In this document: in pieces, positions 50,877 through 59,247 of the stretch | Layout: every line of letters begins with the position of its first letter | Position numbering within the stretch: the first letter of the stretch is position 1 | Assembly: GCF_001618425.1 (NCBI RefSeq) | Contig: NZ_BDCU01000045.1 | Location: forward strand, 18,866 to 82,865 | DNA: 64,000 bases | Direction: 5' to 3' | Source of the DNA: Nocardia fusca NBRC 14340 | GTDB lineage: Bacteria; Actinomycetota; Actinomycetes; Mycobacteriales; Mycobacteriaceae | Program-made: the position numbers and the translations under genes | Notes under the pieces: generated by a model | The model's database searches: none | The model's input: only the letters and a program-made list of their open reading frames with translations | Told to the model about the DNA's origin: nothing

Positions 50877-52314
50877 ACCCGTCGGCCGCCACCGCCGCCG
50901 TATCGAATGCCGCCGTATCGAGTGGGTCGGCCGTGGCGACCACCGCGTCCGCGGCGCGATCCGGCAGTGTCGCGACCTCGGCCGGGACCGGCCGCTCGCC
51001 GCGGCGGCGCCGGGCGAACCACGTGGCGTGGAAACCCGCCGCCATCGCCGCGAGCAGCGCCGAGACGATCGAACCCGCGACCACCGGATAGTCGGCCATA
51101 TGCACCGCCAGATACCGGTAACCGACGAGCAGCGTGACCAGTATCACCGCCCCACCGGCCACCAGCCGGATCCGGAACCGGCCCCAGCCGCGTTCGGGTT
51201 CCCGCAGCGCCGATTCCACGGTCAGGCACAGCACCGCCCCGGCGACCAGGTCCACGCCGTAGTGGTAGCCGAAACCGAGGGTCGCGGCCAGCGTGCACAG
51301 CAGCCAGAACATTCCGCCCCAGCGCAACCAGGTCGGCGCGAGCGAACCGTCGGGGTTGCGGCGGGTGTGCAGGAAGAGCGCCAGCGCCCACGCGGTGTGC
51401 ATCGAGGGCATGCAGTTGCGCGGGGAGAACGAGTCGAAGGCCATCGCCTCCGGGGCGCGGTCGAGCGGCGGCAGCACCTCGGGCCAGAAATTTCCGAGCT
51501 GGAAGCCGTTCCCGTCGACCCCGTAGGCGAACATCGGTCCGACCACCGGGAACAGTATGTATACCAGCGGTCCGACCAGGCCCAGCACCAGGAACGTCCG
51601 CACCAGATAGTGATTCGGCCACCGGCCGCCCGCCGCCACCGACCGCAACTGCCAGACCGCCACCACGATGGCCGCCGCCGGCAGTTCGATGTACACCCAG
51701 TGCAGTACCGCGTCGGGTATCGGCCCCAGGGTTTCCAGTACGCGGCCCATCACCCACGCCGGATCGCCGAGCGCGTGATCGGCCAGCATCACGTACTGGT
51801 CCAGTACCTGTGGCCGCAGGTCCACGGTGATGTGCAGCCAGACGTCACCGACCTTGGTCGCGAGGATCAGCAGCGCGCCCAGCGCGGCGGCGTGCAGCGC
51901 GTTGCGCCGTTCGACACCCGTCCAGCGCAACCAGGCCACCAGGGCCAACGCGGTGAGCACGAGCACCGGACCGTTGCCCACGGTGAACGATTCCCCCAGC
52001 AGCAGCCGCACCCCCGCGTACGCGAGATCGATCACCACGGCCGCCCCCACGGCGATCCACCGGCGCCGGACCGGGATACCGACCAGCGCGAGAACCAGGC
52101 CCGCCCAGGGCACGGTCATGGATTTGGGGGTACCGATATAGTCGCGGGCCAGGCTCGTCAGCGGCCCTTCGAAATCCCGCCACATCGCCACGCCCTGCAA
52201 CACCAGCAGCAGTACCGGCACCGCGGCGACGGCGGCGACCCGAACCCCCCGGCGCGGCACAGCACTGTGCGCCGCTGCTCCAGCTCCCATATTCGGGTTT
52301 TCGACTAGCACCCG
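50836..52314 (-). CDS. PAP2/inositolphosphotransferase-like membrane enzyme
   Basis: A 492-residue polytopic membrane protein with an acid-phosphatase-type active site. The motifs RNCMPSMHTAWALALFLHTR and GFGYHYGVDLVAGAVL match the C2 and C3 regions (SMH and H-x3-D) of Aur1/Ipt1-type inositolphosphotransferases and PAP2 phosphatases. About 11 helices and a long cytoplasmic Ala/Asp-rich tail are seen. In actinobacteria such enzymes may act on lipid-linked phosphates in cell-wall glycolipid synthesis; the substrate here is unknown. GTG 52314 fits a leaderless start (TACGAT 6 nt upstream). The 3' end overlaps mrpG. Confidence 0.82.
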   Translation of the reverse strand, partial: RVLVENPNMGAGAAAHSAVPRRGVRVAAVAAVPVLLLVLQGVAMWRDFEGPLTSLARDYIGTPKSMTVPWAGLVLALVGIPVRRRWIAVGAAVVIDLAYAGVRLLLGESFTVGNGPVLVLTALALVAWLRWTGVERRNALHAAALGALLILATKVGDVWLHITVDLRPQVLDQYVMLADHALGDPAWVMGRVLETLGPIPDAVLHWVYIELPAAAIVVAVWQLRSVAAGGRWPNHYLVRTFLVLGLVGPLVYILFPVVGPMFAYGVDGNGFQLGNFWPEVLPPLDRAPEAMAFDSFSPRNCMPSMHTAWALALFLHTRRNPDGSLAPTWLRWGGMFWLLCTLAATLGFGYHYGVDLVAGAVLCLTVESALREPERGWGRFRIRLVAGGAVILVTLLVGYRYLAVHMADYPVVAGSIVSALLAAMAAGFHATWFARRRRGERPVPAEVATLPDRAADAVVATADPLDTAAFDTAAVAADGFTAAADPVRPRVR

Positions 52315-52379
52315 ACCATCGTAAACGGCACGTGAACGGCAGGTCACCGGGCTGCTGAACAGCAGCGTACCGACCCGGG

Positions 52380-53525
52380 TCAGCTATCGAGTTCGCGGAC
52401 CAGCGCGTCCACCACCGCGACCAGATCACCCTGCGCGGCCGCCGCGACCTGCCGCTGCCGCTGATAGTTGGCTCCGCGCCGCGGAATATCGGCCACCGCG
52501 GCAAGTTCGGCCACGCAATCCAGGCGCCGCGCGGTCGGCTCCAGCCGGTTCAGCAGATCGTCGAGATCCTCGGTGACCAGACGTTCACGGTTGTCGTCGC
52601 CCACGATCACGATGGCGTCCAATCCGTAACGCGCGGCCCGCCATTTGTTCTCCTGCACATGCCAGGGCGGCAGGGTGGGCAGCGACTCACCGCGTTCCAC
52701 CCGCTCGTCCAGATGCACGATCAGGCAATGGATGAACGCCGCGAGGGCGGCCAGTTCCGCCCGGTTGGAGATACCGTCGCAGATCCGTACCTCGATGGTC
52801 CCCCATTTCGGGGCGGGCCGGATATCCCAGTGCATACCGCCGAGCTGTTCGAACACACCGGTTTTCATCTGGTCGTGCACATAGCGTTCGAACTCGCCCC
52901 AGTTCTCGAACTGGAACGGCAGTCCCGCCGTGGGCAACTGCTGGAACATCAAGGCGCGATTGCTCGCGTAACCGGTATCCGAGCCCGACCACATCGGCGA
53001 GGAGGCCGACAGCGCCAGCAGATGCGGATAGGACAGCAGCAGGGAGTTGAGAATGGGAAAAACCTTGTCCCGGTGCGACACCCCGACGTGCACGTGCACC
53101 CCCCAGATCAGCATCTGCCGACCCCACCACTGCGTGCGTTCGATCAGTTCGTCGTAGTGCTCGGACCGGGTGAGCTGCTGGGTGGACCACTGCGCGAACG
53201 GATGCGTCCCCGCACAGAACAGATCCACGCCGAGTTCGTCGGCGGCCCGGCGCACCGTATCCATGGTGCCGGACAGATCCGCCACAGCGGCACCGACGGT
53301 GTCGTGCACCCCGGTGACCAGTTCCACGGTGTTGCGGAGTAGCTCCTTGGTCACCTGCGGGGTGCCGTCGTGCGCCCGCAGCTCACCCACCGCGTCGAAA
53401 ACCGCTGCCGCCGTATTGGACAGATCGCGGCTCGTCTTGTCGACGAGCGCGATCTCCCATTCGATCCCCACGGTCGGCCGAGGCGAACCGCGGAACGGCA
53501 CCGGCTCGATCCGCGCCCCACCCAT
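52380..53525 (-). CDS. GCS2-type carboxylate-amine ligase
   Basis: An ATP-dependent ligase of the YbdK/glutamate-cysteine ligase family. The 381-residue protein shows PTVGIEWEIALVDKTSRDLS with the catalytic Glu residues, LCAGTHPFAQW, WGVHVHVGVSHRDKVFPILN, FENWGEFERYVHDQMKTG and the arginine segment GTIEVRICDG. It corresponds to Rv0433, which also neighbours sodC. The exact product is not known; weak glutamate-cysteine ligase activity is reported for YbdK. GGAGGGG lies 7 nt before the ATG at 53525. Confidence 0.9.
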   Translation of the reverse strand: MGGARIEPVPFRGSPRPTVGIEWEIALVDKTSRDLSNTAAAVFDAVGELRAHDGTPQVTKELLRNTVELVTGVHDTVGAAVADLSGTMDTVRRAADELGVDLFCAGTHPFAQWSTQQLTRSEHYDELIERTQWWGRQMLIWGVHVHVGVSHRDKVFPILNSLLLSYPHLLALSASSPMWSGSDTGYASNRALMFQQLPTAGLPFQFENWGEFERYVHDQMKTGVFEQLGGMHWDIRPAPKWGTIEVRICDGISNRAELAALAAFIHCLIVHLDERVERGESLPTLPPWHVQENKWRAARYGLDAIVIVGDDNRERLVTEDLDDLLNRLEPTARRLDCVAELAAVADIPRRGANYQRQRQVAAAAQGDLVAVVDALVRELDS

Positions 53526-53546
53526 ATCGGCCCCTCCGTCTTGCGT

Positions 53547-54239
53547 CTAACCGATGACGCCGCAGGCGACCCGGCCGCCCGCGTCACCGGTGCTCATCGT
53601 CTGCTGGTCCGGGCCGGTGCCGCCCTCGCGGCTGTAACGGTCCGGGATATTGGCGAAGTTGTCCGAAGCGGCGTGCACGATGATCGCCTTGCCCCGGATA
53701 TCGCTCAAGGTGACGGTATCGGTGGTGGTCACCAGGTAGCCGTGGCCGTCCTTACGGACCTGCAGCGAGGTCAGGTCACCGCTGGCAGGGTGCCCGGTGG
53801 CACCGCCGACCTGCAGATGCCCGCCCGCGGACAGGAAGTCACCGGGCGCACCACCGGCGGGCGGGGCCGAATTCGCCTCGCATTTGCCGTCCTGGTGGAT
53901 GTGCAGGCCATGGAAACCGGGGGTCAAACCGGTCGTGTCGACGGTGATCCGCAGATGGTTGCCCTCATCGGCGATATTCGCCGTCCCGACCTTCGCGCCG
54001 CTCGGCGACTTCAGTTCGACCTCGGTACCCGAGCCGGCCGGGGTCTCCTGCTCTTCCTCTTGCTCACCGTGCTCGCCCGCACCGGCCGGGGCCGGGGACG
54101 AGGTCCACACCGGCGGAGTCGTCCCCGGCACGTCACTGGATTCCTGACTGTTGGTGCAGGCAACGAGGCCGAAAGCCGCGACAGCCAGCACCGGGGTCAC
54201 GCTCCGCCAGGACCGGCGACGAGAAGTGGACTGTGCCAT
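53547..54239 (-). CDS. sodC: Cu/Zn superoxide dismutase lipoprotein
   Basis: Detoxifies superoxide at the cell surface. The 230-residue precursor has a basic start, hydrophobic core and lipobox LVAC (Cys near 28). An acidic Pro/Gly/Glu-rich linker follows (residues about 30-70), then the SOD fold. Copper ligands are in GFHGLHIHQDGKC, bridging and Zn-site residues in GGHLQVGGATGHPASGDL, with KAIIVHAASDNFANIPDRYS and the closing GGRVACGVIG. M. tuberculosis SodC lacks zinc; here His and Asp in the zinc loop seem present. AAAGGAG precedes the ATG. Confidence 0.94.
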   Translation of the reverse strand: MAQSTSRRRSWRSVTPVLAVAAFGLVACTNSQESSDVPGTTPPVWTSSPAPAGAGEHGEQEEEQETPAGSGTEVELKSPSGAKVGTANIADEGNHLRITVDTTGLTPGFHGLHIHQDGKCEANSAPPAGGAPGDFLSAGGHLQVGGATGHPASGDLTSLQVRKDGHGYLVTTTDTVTLSDIRGKAIIVHAASDNFANIPDRYSREGGTGPDQQTMSTGDAGGRVACGVIG

Positions 54240-54364
54240 CAGGGAACTCCTTTACGAGTACCGAGTTTAAGGGTAGAGCGTTTCGACAACGATCTTTCGA
54301 CGCCCAAGATGATGCCACGCCGCCCCGGCCCGGCCCGGACGCCCCCGACCCCCGGAGACGCGTG

Positions 54365-54928
54365 TCACCGCCCGGTCACCACCACGACGACTCCCGAACC
54401 GTCGCCCAGACCCGGGATCATCGGCGCGGTCGTGGCGCCGATATCCGCGGCGACCGCGGCGGCGGTGGCCTCGTCGGCCGGCGCCGGACCGTAATACACG
54501 GTGGTGTTCTCGAGCGTGGTGGCCGCGTAGTTGCCGGTGGAGGTATTGGTCCAGCCACGCGCCGTGAGCTCGTTCGCGGTCGTGGATGCCAGACCCGCGA
54601 CCATGCTGTTGTTGAGCACCCGGACCGGGGCCGATCGATCGACCCCGCCGGCCGCCGCCGTGGTGCTCGGCGCGGCGGCGGTGGTGGTACCGGATTCGAC
54701 GGCCGCGGTGGTGGGCGCGGCCGCGATGGTAGTGGTGGTGCCGGCGCGCGGCGCGGCCAGCGCGGTCGTCGACGAGGCCGCCGAGCTCTCGGCGTTGTCC
54801 GGACTCTCCGAGTCCGCACTCGACAGCGACATCGCGCCCAGACCGGCGAAAACGATCGACAGGGCGATCAGAACCATTGCCGTCGCACGCAGCGGCGGTC
54901 CACCGGAGCCAGGGTTCGAATTGCTCAC
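54365..54928 (-). CDS. LytR C-terminal-domain membrane protein (Rv0431-like)
   Basis: A 187-residue membrane-anchored protein: a short cytoplasmic start, one helix (AMVLIALSIVFAGLGAMSLS), a Ser/Thr/Ala linker of about 70 residues that could be glycosylated, and a LytR_C domain (VRVLNNSMVAGLASTTANEL, VYYGPAPADEATAAAVAADI). It corresponds to the tuberculin-related peptide Rv0431, adjacent to sodC in mycobacteria. GTG 54928 was chosen because TAGGCT ends 6 nt upstream. An in-frame ATG at 54958 lies within a dispersed repeat and is unlikely to be the start. Confidence 0.82.
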   Translation of the reverse strand: MSNSNPGSGGPPLRATAMVLIALSIVFAGLGAMSLSSADSESPDNAESSAASSTTALAAPRAGTTTTIAAAPTTAAVESGTTTAAAPSTTAAAGGVDRSAPVRVLNNSMVAGLASTTANELTARGWTNTSTGNYAATTLENTTVYYGPAPADEATAAAVAADIGATTAPMIPGLGDGSGVVVVVTGR

Positions 54929-55316
54929 CCGCCCGAGCCTAGCGGTTGCTGTGTTCATTTGCCCCGCCTCCGGCGGGGCGGGTCGGGGCCCTGTAACCCC
55001 GATTCTTCCCTCCTCCGCTCAGTCGCTGCGCTCCATCGCTCCGTCAGTCCAGAATCGGGGGCGGGCCCCGACCACTGAGGTAGACCATCCGGAATAGACA
55101 GAAGGTGCACGCTGGCGTGCGCCTCGCCCGGCCCGGGAAGGCTCACATCACTGTCAGTGCTCAATGGTTACCGGTCTCTGGACTGCCGACTGCACGCGCT
55201 CGGTCGCTCGAGAAACCGGCTCGGGACCCGACCACGGATGGTCGGCCGTCCAGGGGACCGAACGAGGCGTACGGCAGCGATCCGGCTCCGCCGCGCCGAA
55301 CGGCGGGCGTCCGGCT
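54929..55316. other. non-coding stretch with dispersed repeat
   Basis: These 388 bases hold the LytR_C promoter (TAGGCT near 54935-54940), the second copy of the GC-rich palindromic repeat (54952-55074), and about 240 bases (55075-55316) in which no gene, tRNA or regulatory motif was recognised. The latter lies downstream of the DUF3263 gene. Confidence 0.5.
54952..55074. repeat. dispersed GC-rich palindromic repeat, copy 2 (with internal insert)
   Basis: Starts with the same GTGTTCATTTGCCCCGCC hairpin as the copy at 36128 and ends with the same GGGCCCCGACCA. About 60 extra bases between the two ends are bordered by CCCCGATTCT and AGAATCGGGG, an inverted repeat. Copy 1 thus looks like the short form of the same element. 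Confidence 0.7.
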
Positions 55317-55664
55317 TCAGACCTGGAAGCCGAGCTTTCGCGCCGCCCGGGACTTCTGCCGGCTGGCACGTAGCCTGCGCAGGCGCTTCACCAGCATCGG
55401 GTCGGCGGCCAAGGCTTCGGGCCGGTCGATGAGGGTGTTGAGCACCTGGTAGTAACGGGTCGGCGACAGCGCGAACAGTTCGCGGATCGCCTCTTCCTTG
55501 GCGCCCGCGTACTTCCACCACTGTCGCTCGAAGGCCAGGATCTCGTGTTCGCGGCGACTCAGGCCGCTCTCGGGATCTCGAGCCCCTTCGGGATTCGTAT
55601 TCGCTGTGTTGGCCGGAGGACCGCCCTGGATTGCGGAAAGATCCCGCGCTGCTGCGCCGTCCAT
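55317..55664 (-). CDS. DUF3263 protein (Rv0430-like)
   Basis: A 115-residue basic protein: after about 30 variable residues comes the family domain LSRREHEILAFERQWWKYAG, then KEEAIRELFALSPTRYYQVL and NTLIDRPEALAADPMLVKRL with a basic C-terminal helix. The layout resembles a small helix-turn-helix DNA-binding fold, but no target is known. GAGGAGCAAG gives a good ribosome site for ATG 55664. It is divergent from def across 247 bp, the same neighbour as in mycobacteria. Confidence 0.83.
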   Translation of the reverse strand: MDGAAARDLSAIQGGPPANTANTNPEGARDPESGLSRREHEILAFERQWWKYAGAKEEAIRELFALSPTRYYQVLNTLIDRPEALAADPMLVKRLRRLRASRQKSRAARKLGFQV

Positions 55665-55911
55665 CTTGCTCCTCGCCGAGTTACCACCGGACGTGATCGC
55701 CGTATCAGAGCACGATCAGGTCACCGTGTTACTGCCTTGCGATATTCAACCACGCCGCCCGGACGCGCGCTGGCGTCGACGTCCGGCGTGTCCGGTACGG
55801 TGGTACCACATATTCTGTGAGAACCCGTTCCACCTGCCCGGATCGGTAACGGCGGCCACGCAGAGCAGGCCCTTTTTCACCGACCGCGGCGGCCCCCAAT
55901 AAGCTCATGTC

Positions 55912-56502
55912 ATGTCAATCCTGCCCATCGTGATCGTCGGCGATCCCGTGCTGCACGGCCCCACCGCGCCGGTGACCGAATCGCCGGCGGAACTGGCCGG
56001 GCTGATCACGGATATGTACGAGACCCTGGACGCCGCCAACGGCGTCGGCCTGGCCGCCAACCAGGTCGGAGTGTCCAAGCGCCTCTTCGTCTACGACTGC
56101 CCGGACCGGGCCGAGGACGGCACGGTGGTGCGGCGCCGGGGAGCCGTGATCAACCCCGTACTGGAGACCTCGGCGATCCCGGAGACCATGCCGGATCCCG
56201 ACGACGACGAAGAAGGCTGTCTGTCGGTACCCGGCGAGCAGTTCCCCACCGGCCGGGCCGATTGGGCCAGGGTGACCGGCACCGACGAGCACGGCGAACC
56301 GGTGACCGTCGAGGGCACCGACTTCTTCGCCCGCATGTTGCAGCACGAGGTCGGCCATCTCGACGGCCACCTCTATATCGATGTCCTGGTCGGACGCCAC
56401 GCGCGGGCGGCGAAGAAGGCCGTCAAACGCAACGGCTGGGGCGTCCCCGGCCGCACCTGGCTACCCGGCAGCGACCCGGACCCCTTCGGACATGACGACT
56501 GA
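55912..56502 (+). CDS. def: peptide deformylase
   Basis: Removes the N-formyl group from new proteins. The 196-residue metalloenzyme has all three motifs: GVGLAANQVG near residue 45, EEGCLSVPGE near 101 (metal Cys) and QHEVGHLDGH near 143 (HExxH). The actinobacterial C-terminal extension (RNGWGVPGRTWLPGSDPDPF) is present. TAAGCT at 55900-55905 lies 6 nt before the ATG, so the mRNA is leaderless. The stop overlaps the GNAT gene start by 11 bp. Confidence 0.96.
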   Translation: MSILPIVIVGDPVLHGPTAPVTESPAELAGLITDMYETLDAANGVGLAANQVGVSKRLFVYDCPDRAEDGTVVRRRGAVINPVLETSAIPETMPDPDDDEEGCLSVPGEQFPTGRADWARVTGTDEHGEPVTVEGTDFFARMLQHEVGHLDGHLYIDVLVGRHARAAKKAVKRNGWGVPGRTWLPGSDPDPFGHDD

Positions 56503-57502
56503 TCCGCACGACCACGACGGCGACATCCCGATCACCCAGATCCCGCTCGGCGAACGGGTCGTGGTGCGATACCGGCTTCCCGAGGGCAGCACCCCGCCGC
56601 TCACCGATGTGATCGGTGAGGTGGTGGAAACGAATCCGCTGACCGTCCTGGCCGCCGACGGGCATCCGGTGATGATCCCGGCGGCCAGCGTGGTGGCGTT
56701 GAAATCGCTGTCCCCCCGGCCGATTCGCACCTCGGAGATCCGCGCGCTGGAGACCGCGGCGGCGTTCGGCTGGCCCGGCACCGAATCCGCCTGGATCGAC
56801 GGCTGGCTGCTGCGCGCCGGACACGGTTACACCCGGCGCGCCAATTCCGCGGTGCCCATCGGTGATTCGAACGGGCCGGCCCGGATCACCCCGGATACCC
56901 TGCACCGCATCGGCGCCTGGTACGCCGCGCAGGGATTGCCGCTGCAATTGGCGCTTCCGGACCGGCTGGCCACCGTGCCGCCGGGCTGGAACAGCTGGGG
57001 CGAAACCCGTGTCCTGGGCATCGACCTGGAGAACTTCGTCCTCCCGCAGGGCCCGTCCATGGTGCGTATCGCGCCCGAACCCGATATCGCGTGGCTGGAG
57101 ATCCACCGCTACCGCGGCGACGAACCGAGCGGCCACTCCGCCACGGTCCCGCTGCCGGAAGTACTCTCCGCCGTGCACGACGGGCAGCTGGGTTTCGCCT
57201 CGCTGGGCCTGCCCAATCCCATCGCCATCGCCCGCGGCGCGCTCACCTCCGCCTCCGACGGCCGCCGCTGGGTCGGCCTGACCTGTGTGGCGGTGGTGGC
57301 CGCCCATCGCCGGCACGGTCTGGCCGCACTCGTCTGCGGGGAACTGCTGCGCTGGGGTCGCGATCGTGGCGCGACACACGCGTACGTCCAGGTCGAGGCC
57401 GGTAATGTGGACGCCCTGGAGCTGTTCGGCGAGCTCGGGTTCGTCGATCACCACAGCTACCGCTACGCCGTCCCCGGCAGTGCCGGGGTGGCCGGACGGT
57501 AA
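56492..57502 (+). CDS. GNAT-family acetyltransferase (Rv0428c-like)
   Basis: A 336-residue protein. The N-terminal 70 residues form a small beta-rich domain (GERVVVRYRLPEGSTPPLTD, ADGHPVMIPAASVVALKSL). It then has a GNAT-like region, ending in the acetyl-CoA-binding motif VAAHRRHGLAALVCGELLRW near 275 and VQVEAGNVDALELFGELGFV. The N-acetyltransferase substrate is unknown; being coupled to def (11-bp overlap) it may act on proteins or small amines. It is the counterpart of Rv0428c between def and xthA in mycobacteria. Confidence 0.88.
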   Translation: MTTDPHDHDGDIPITQIPLGERVVVRYRLPEGSTPPLTDVIGEVVETNPLTVLAADGHPVMIPAASVVALKSLSPRPIRTSEIRALETAAAFGWPGTESAWIDGWLLRAGHGYTRRANSAVPIGDSNGPARITPDTLHRIGAWYAAQGLPLQLALPDRLATVPPGWNSWGETRVLGIDLENFVLPQGPSMVRIAPEPDIAWLEIHRYRGDEPSGHSATVPLPEVLSAVHDGQLGFASLGLPNPIAIARGALTSASDGRRWVGLTCVAVVAAHRRHGLAALVCGELLRWGRDRGATHAYVQVEAGNVDALELFGELGFVDHHSYRYAVPGSAGVAGR

Positions 57503-57553
57503 CGCCGGTACACCCCGAACTGTGGTTCACCCGACTCGCGAAAAGGTAATTTG

Positions 57554-58369
57554 TTGCGCCTGGCCACCTGGAATGTCAATTCGATCCGCTCCCGGCAGGA
57601 CCGGGTGCTGGCCTGGCTGGATCGCCAGGACATCGATGTGCTGGCGATCCAGGAGACCAAATGCCGGGACGACCAGTTCCCCTTCGAGCGTTTCGCCGAG
57701 GCCGGTTACGAGGTCGCGCATGTGGGGTTGAACCAGTGGAACGGGGTGGCGATCGCGTCGCGGGTCGGTCTCGACGAGGTGGAGATCGGTTTTCCGGACC
57801 AGCCGGGATTCGACCGTGACGCCGCCGATACGCTCATCCCCTCGCCGACCGTCGAGGCGCGGGCCCTGGGCGCCACCTGCGACGGAGTCCGGGTGTGGAG
57901 TCTGTACGTACCCAACGGGCGCGCGCTGACCGATCCGCACTACGAGTACAAACTGGCCTGGCTGGCCGCGCTCCGGGACAACGCCGCCCGCTGGCTGGCC
58001 GCCGACCCGCAGGCGAAGACGGCTCTGACCGGGGACTGGAATATCGCGCCCACCGACGACGATGTGTGGTCACCGGAACTGTTCGCCGGCAGAACCCATG
58101 TCTCGCAACCGGAACGGGACGCGTTCACCGCGATCACCGATACCGGTTTCACCGATGTCATGCGGCCCTTCGCGCCCGGCCCCGGCGTGTACACCTACTG
58201 GGACTACACCCAGCTGCGCTTCCCGCGTAAGGAAGGGATGCGTATCGATTTCGTGCTGGCCTCACCGGCCCTGGCCGCGACGGTGGTCGACGCCGGGGTG
58301 GACCGGGAGGAGCGCAAGGGCAAAGGCGCCAGCGACCACGCTCCGGTGATCGCCGAATTCACCCTGTGA
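57554..58369 (+). CDS. xthA: exodeoxyribonuclease III
   Basis: AP endonuclease and 3'-5' exonuclease of base-excision repair. The 271-residue protein has LATWNVNSIRSRQDRVLAWL, the metal-binding Glu in VLAIQETKCRDDQFP near 33, VYVPNG-type SLYVPNGRALTD, GDWNIAPTDDDVW near 156, YTYWDYTQLRFPRKEGMRID and the catalytic SDHAPV near 262. TTG 57554 gives the family start M-R-L-A-T-W and has AAAAGG 7 nt before it; the adjacent TTG 57551 is the alternative. It lies 51 bp after the GNAT gene. Confidence 0.95.
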   Translation: MRLATWNVNSIRSRQDRVLAWLDRQDIDVLAIQETKCRDDQFPFERFAEAGYEVAHVGLNQWNGVAIASRVGLDEVEIGFPDQPGFDRDAADTLIPSPTVEARALGATCDGVRVWSLYVPNGRALTDPHYEYKLAWLAALRDNAARWLAADPQAKTALTGDWNIAPTDDDVWSPELFAGRTHVSQPERDAFTAITDTGFTDVMRPFAPGPGVYTYWDYTQLRFPRKEGMRIDFVLASPALAATVVDAGVDREERKGKGASDHAPVIAEFTL

Positions 58370-58374
58370 GGCCG

Positions 58375-58953
58375 TTACAGCCAGTCCGCGAGCGGATCGG
58401 TGGCGAGGAAGACACCGAGCGGCTCGGGAATTTCGATATCGGTGCCGAACGGCACGGTCACCTTGGTGCTGTAGCGCCCGTCCTCGGGCTCGCTGTACAC
58501 GCTCACCTCCGCGGCCCCGCGGTCGATGAGGAAGTAGAGCGGGATACCCGTGGCGGCGTACAGGAACGGCTTGTCGAGCCGATCCCGCAATTCGGTGTGC
58601 TGGGCCCGGGAACTGATCTCGATGGTCATGAACACCGGCTGCGGGTCCGACCATTCACCTTCACCGGCGAAGGCCGACGCGGGGGCGAGGATGGCGTCGG
58701 GTCGCACGCGGCTGCCGCCGGTGCGCCCGGCCCGCAGGCCGCGATCGGCGAAAAGCCACAGTTCGGACCGGCGCGGCACCAGGAACCGCGCCAGCCACTG
58801 CACGATCCGGGTGTGGTTGGTATCCGGTCGCGCCTTGGCGGCCAGCAGGCCGTTCAGATATTCGAGCCGCAGCCCTTCGGAAATCCGCTGGGCCGCCGCG
58901 TCGAGTTCCTCGAACTCGTCGACGGTCATCAGCGATCCATGCGAGAGGGTCAC
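58375..58953 (-). CDS. Uma2 (DUF820) family protein
   Basis: A 192-residue protein of the restriction-endonuclease-like Uma2 fold. Motifs: MTVDEFEELDAAAQRISEGL, LEYLNGLLAAKARPDTNHTR, SRVRPDAILAP (the usual PD), and PVFMTIEISSRAQHTELRDR where family members have V-E-V-x-S-p-S-x-x-x-D; here E-I-S keeps the Glu. A nuclease function is inferred from fold only. GTG 58953 fits a leaderless start (TAGGGT 6 nt upstream). It is convergent with xthA, with a 5-bp gap. Confidence 0.82.
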   Translation of the reverse strand: MTLSHGSLMTVDEFEELDAAAQRISEGLRLEYLNGLLAAKARPDTNHTRIVQWLARFLVPRRSELWLFADRGLRAGRTGGSRVRPDAILAPASAFAGEGEWSDPQPVFMTIEISSRAQHTELRDRLDKPFLYAATGIPLYFLIDRGAAEVSVYSEPEDGRYSTKVTVPFGTDIEIPEPLGVFLATDPLADWL

Positions 58954-59003
58954 GGATAAACCCTATCTCTCGCAGTCCGCAACAGCCGCACCGAACACTC
59001 TGG

Positions 59004-59041
59004 GCTTATCCGCCCCGCTTCCGGCGGGTCGTGGTCGGGCC
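59004..59041. repeat. related GC-rich palindrome (possible third repeat copy)
   Basis: GGCTTATCCGCCCCGCTTCC followed by GGCGGGTCGTGGTCGGGCCC shares the CCGC-TTCC-GGCGGG hairpin and the GGTCGGGC tail with the repeats at 36128 and 54952, but is more diverged. Confidence 0.4.
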
Positions 59042-59141
59042 CGGCCGGCACGGTAGGACGCCGGGAACCGGCGGAGTTCGCCGTCCGGGACCGAGACGGT
59101 TTGCGGGCGGGTATGGTCGGCGGCGGAAAATTTCACATACC

Positions 59142-59243
59142 AACGGGGGCTCGCACCAGCGGGCTGAGAGGACGGCTAGCTCCACGGAGCGCTCAGGGCT
59201 GTCGACCGTATGAACCTGACCGGGTAATGCCGGCGTAGGGAGG
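59142..59243 (+). promoter_or_regulatory. TPP riboswitch (THI element)
   Basis: Contains the conserved parts in order: GGGGCTCG (59145 onward), GGGCTGAGAGGA (59161-59172), a variable stem, then TGAACCTGACCGGGTAATGC (59211-59230) and GGCGTAGGGAGG. It ends at the ribosome site of thiC (AGGGAGGAAAT). When thiamine pyrophosphate binds, the site is expected to be hidden, repressing translation. Confidence 0.95.
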
Positions 59244-59247
59244 AAAT

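Noticed and set aside
54929..54958. ATG 54958 as start of the LytR_C gene
   Set aside because: It lies inside the dispersed repeat, and a -10 element and GTG at 54928 give a better start; the extra residues are not conserved-looking.
55075..55316. Possible RNA gene downstream of the DUF3263 gene
   Set aside because: No tRNA signature, terminator or conserved motif could be identified; short hairpins here are expected from GC content.
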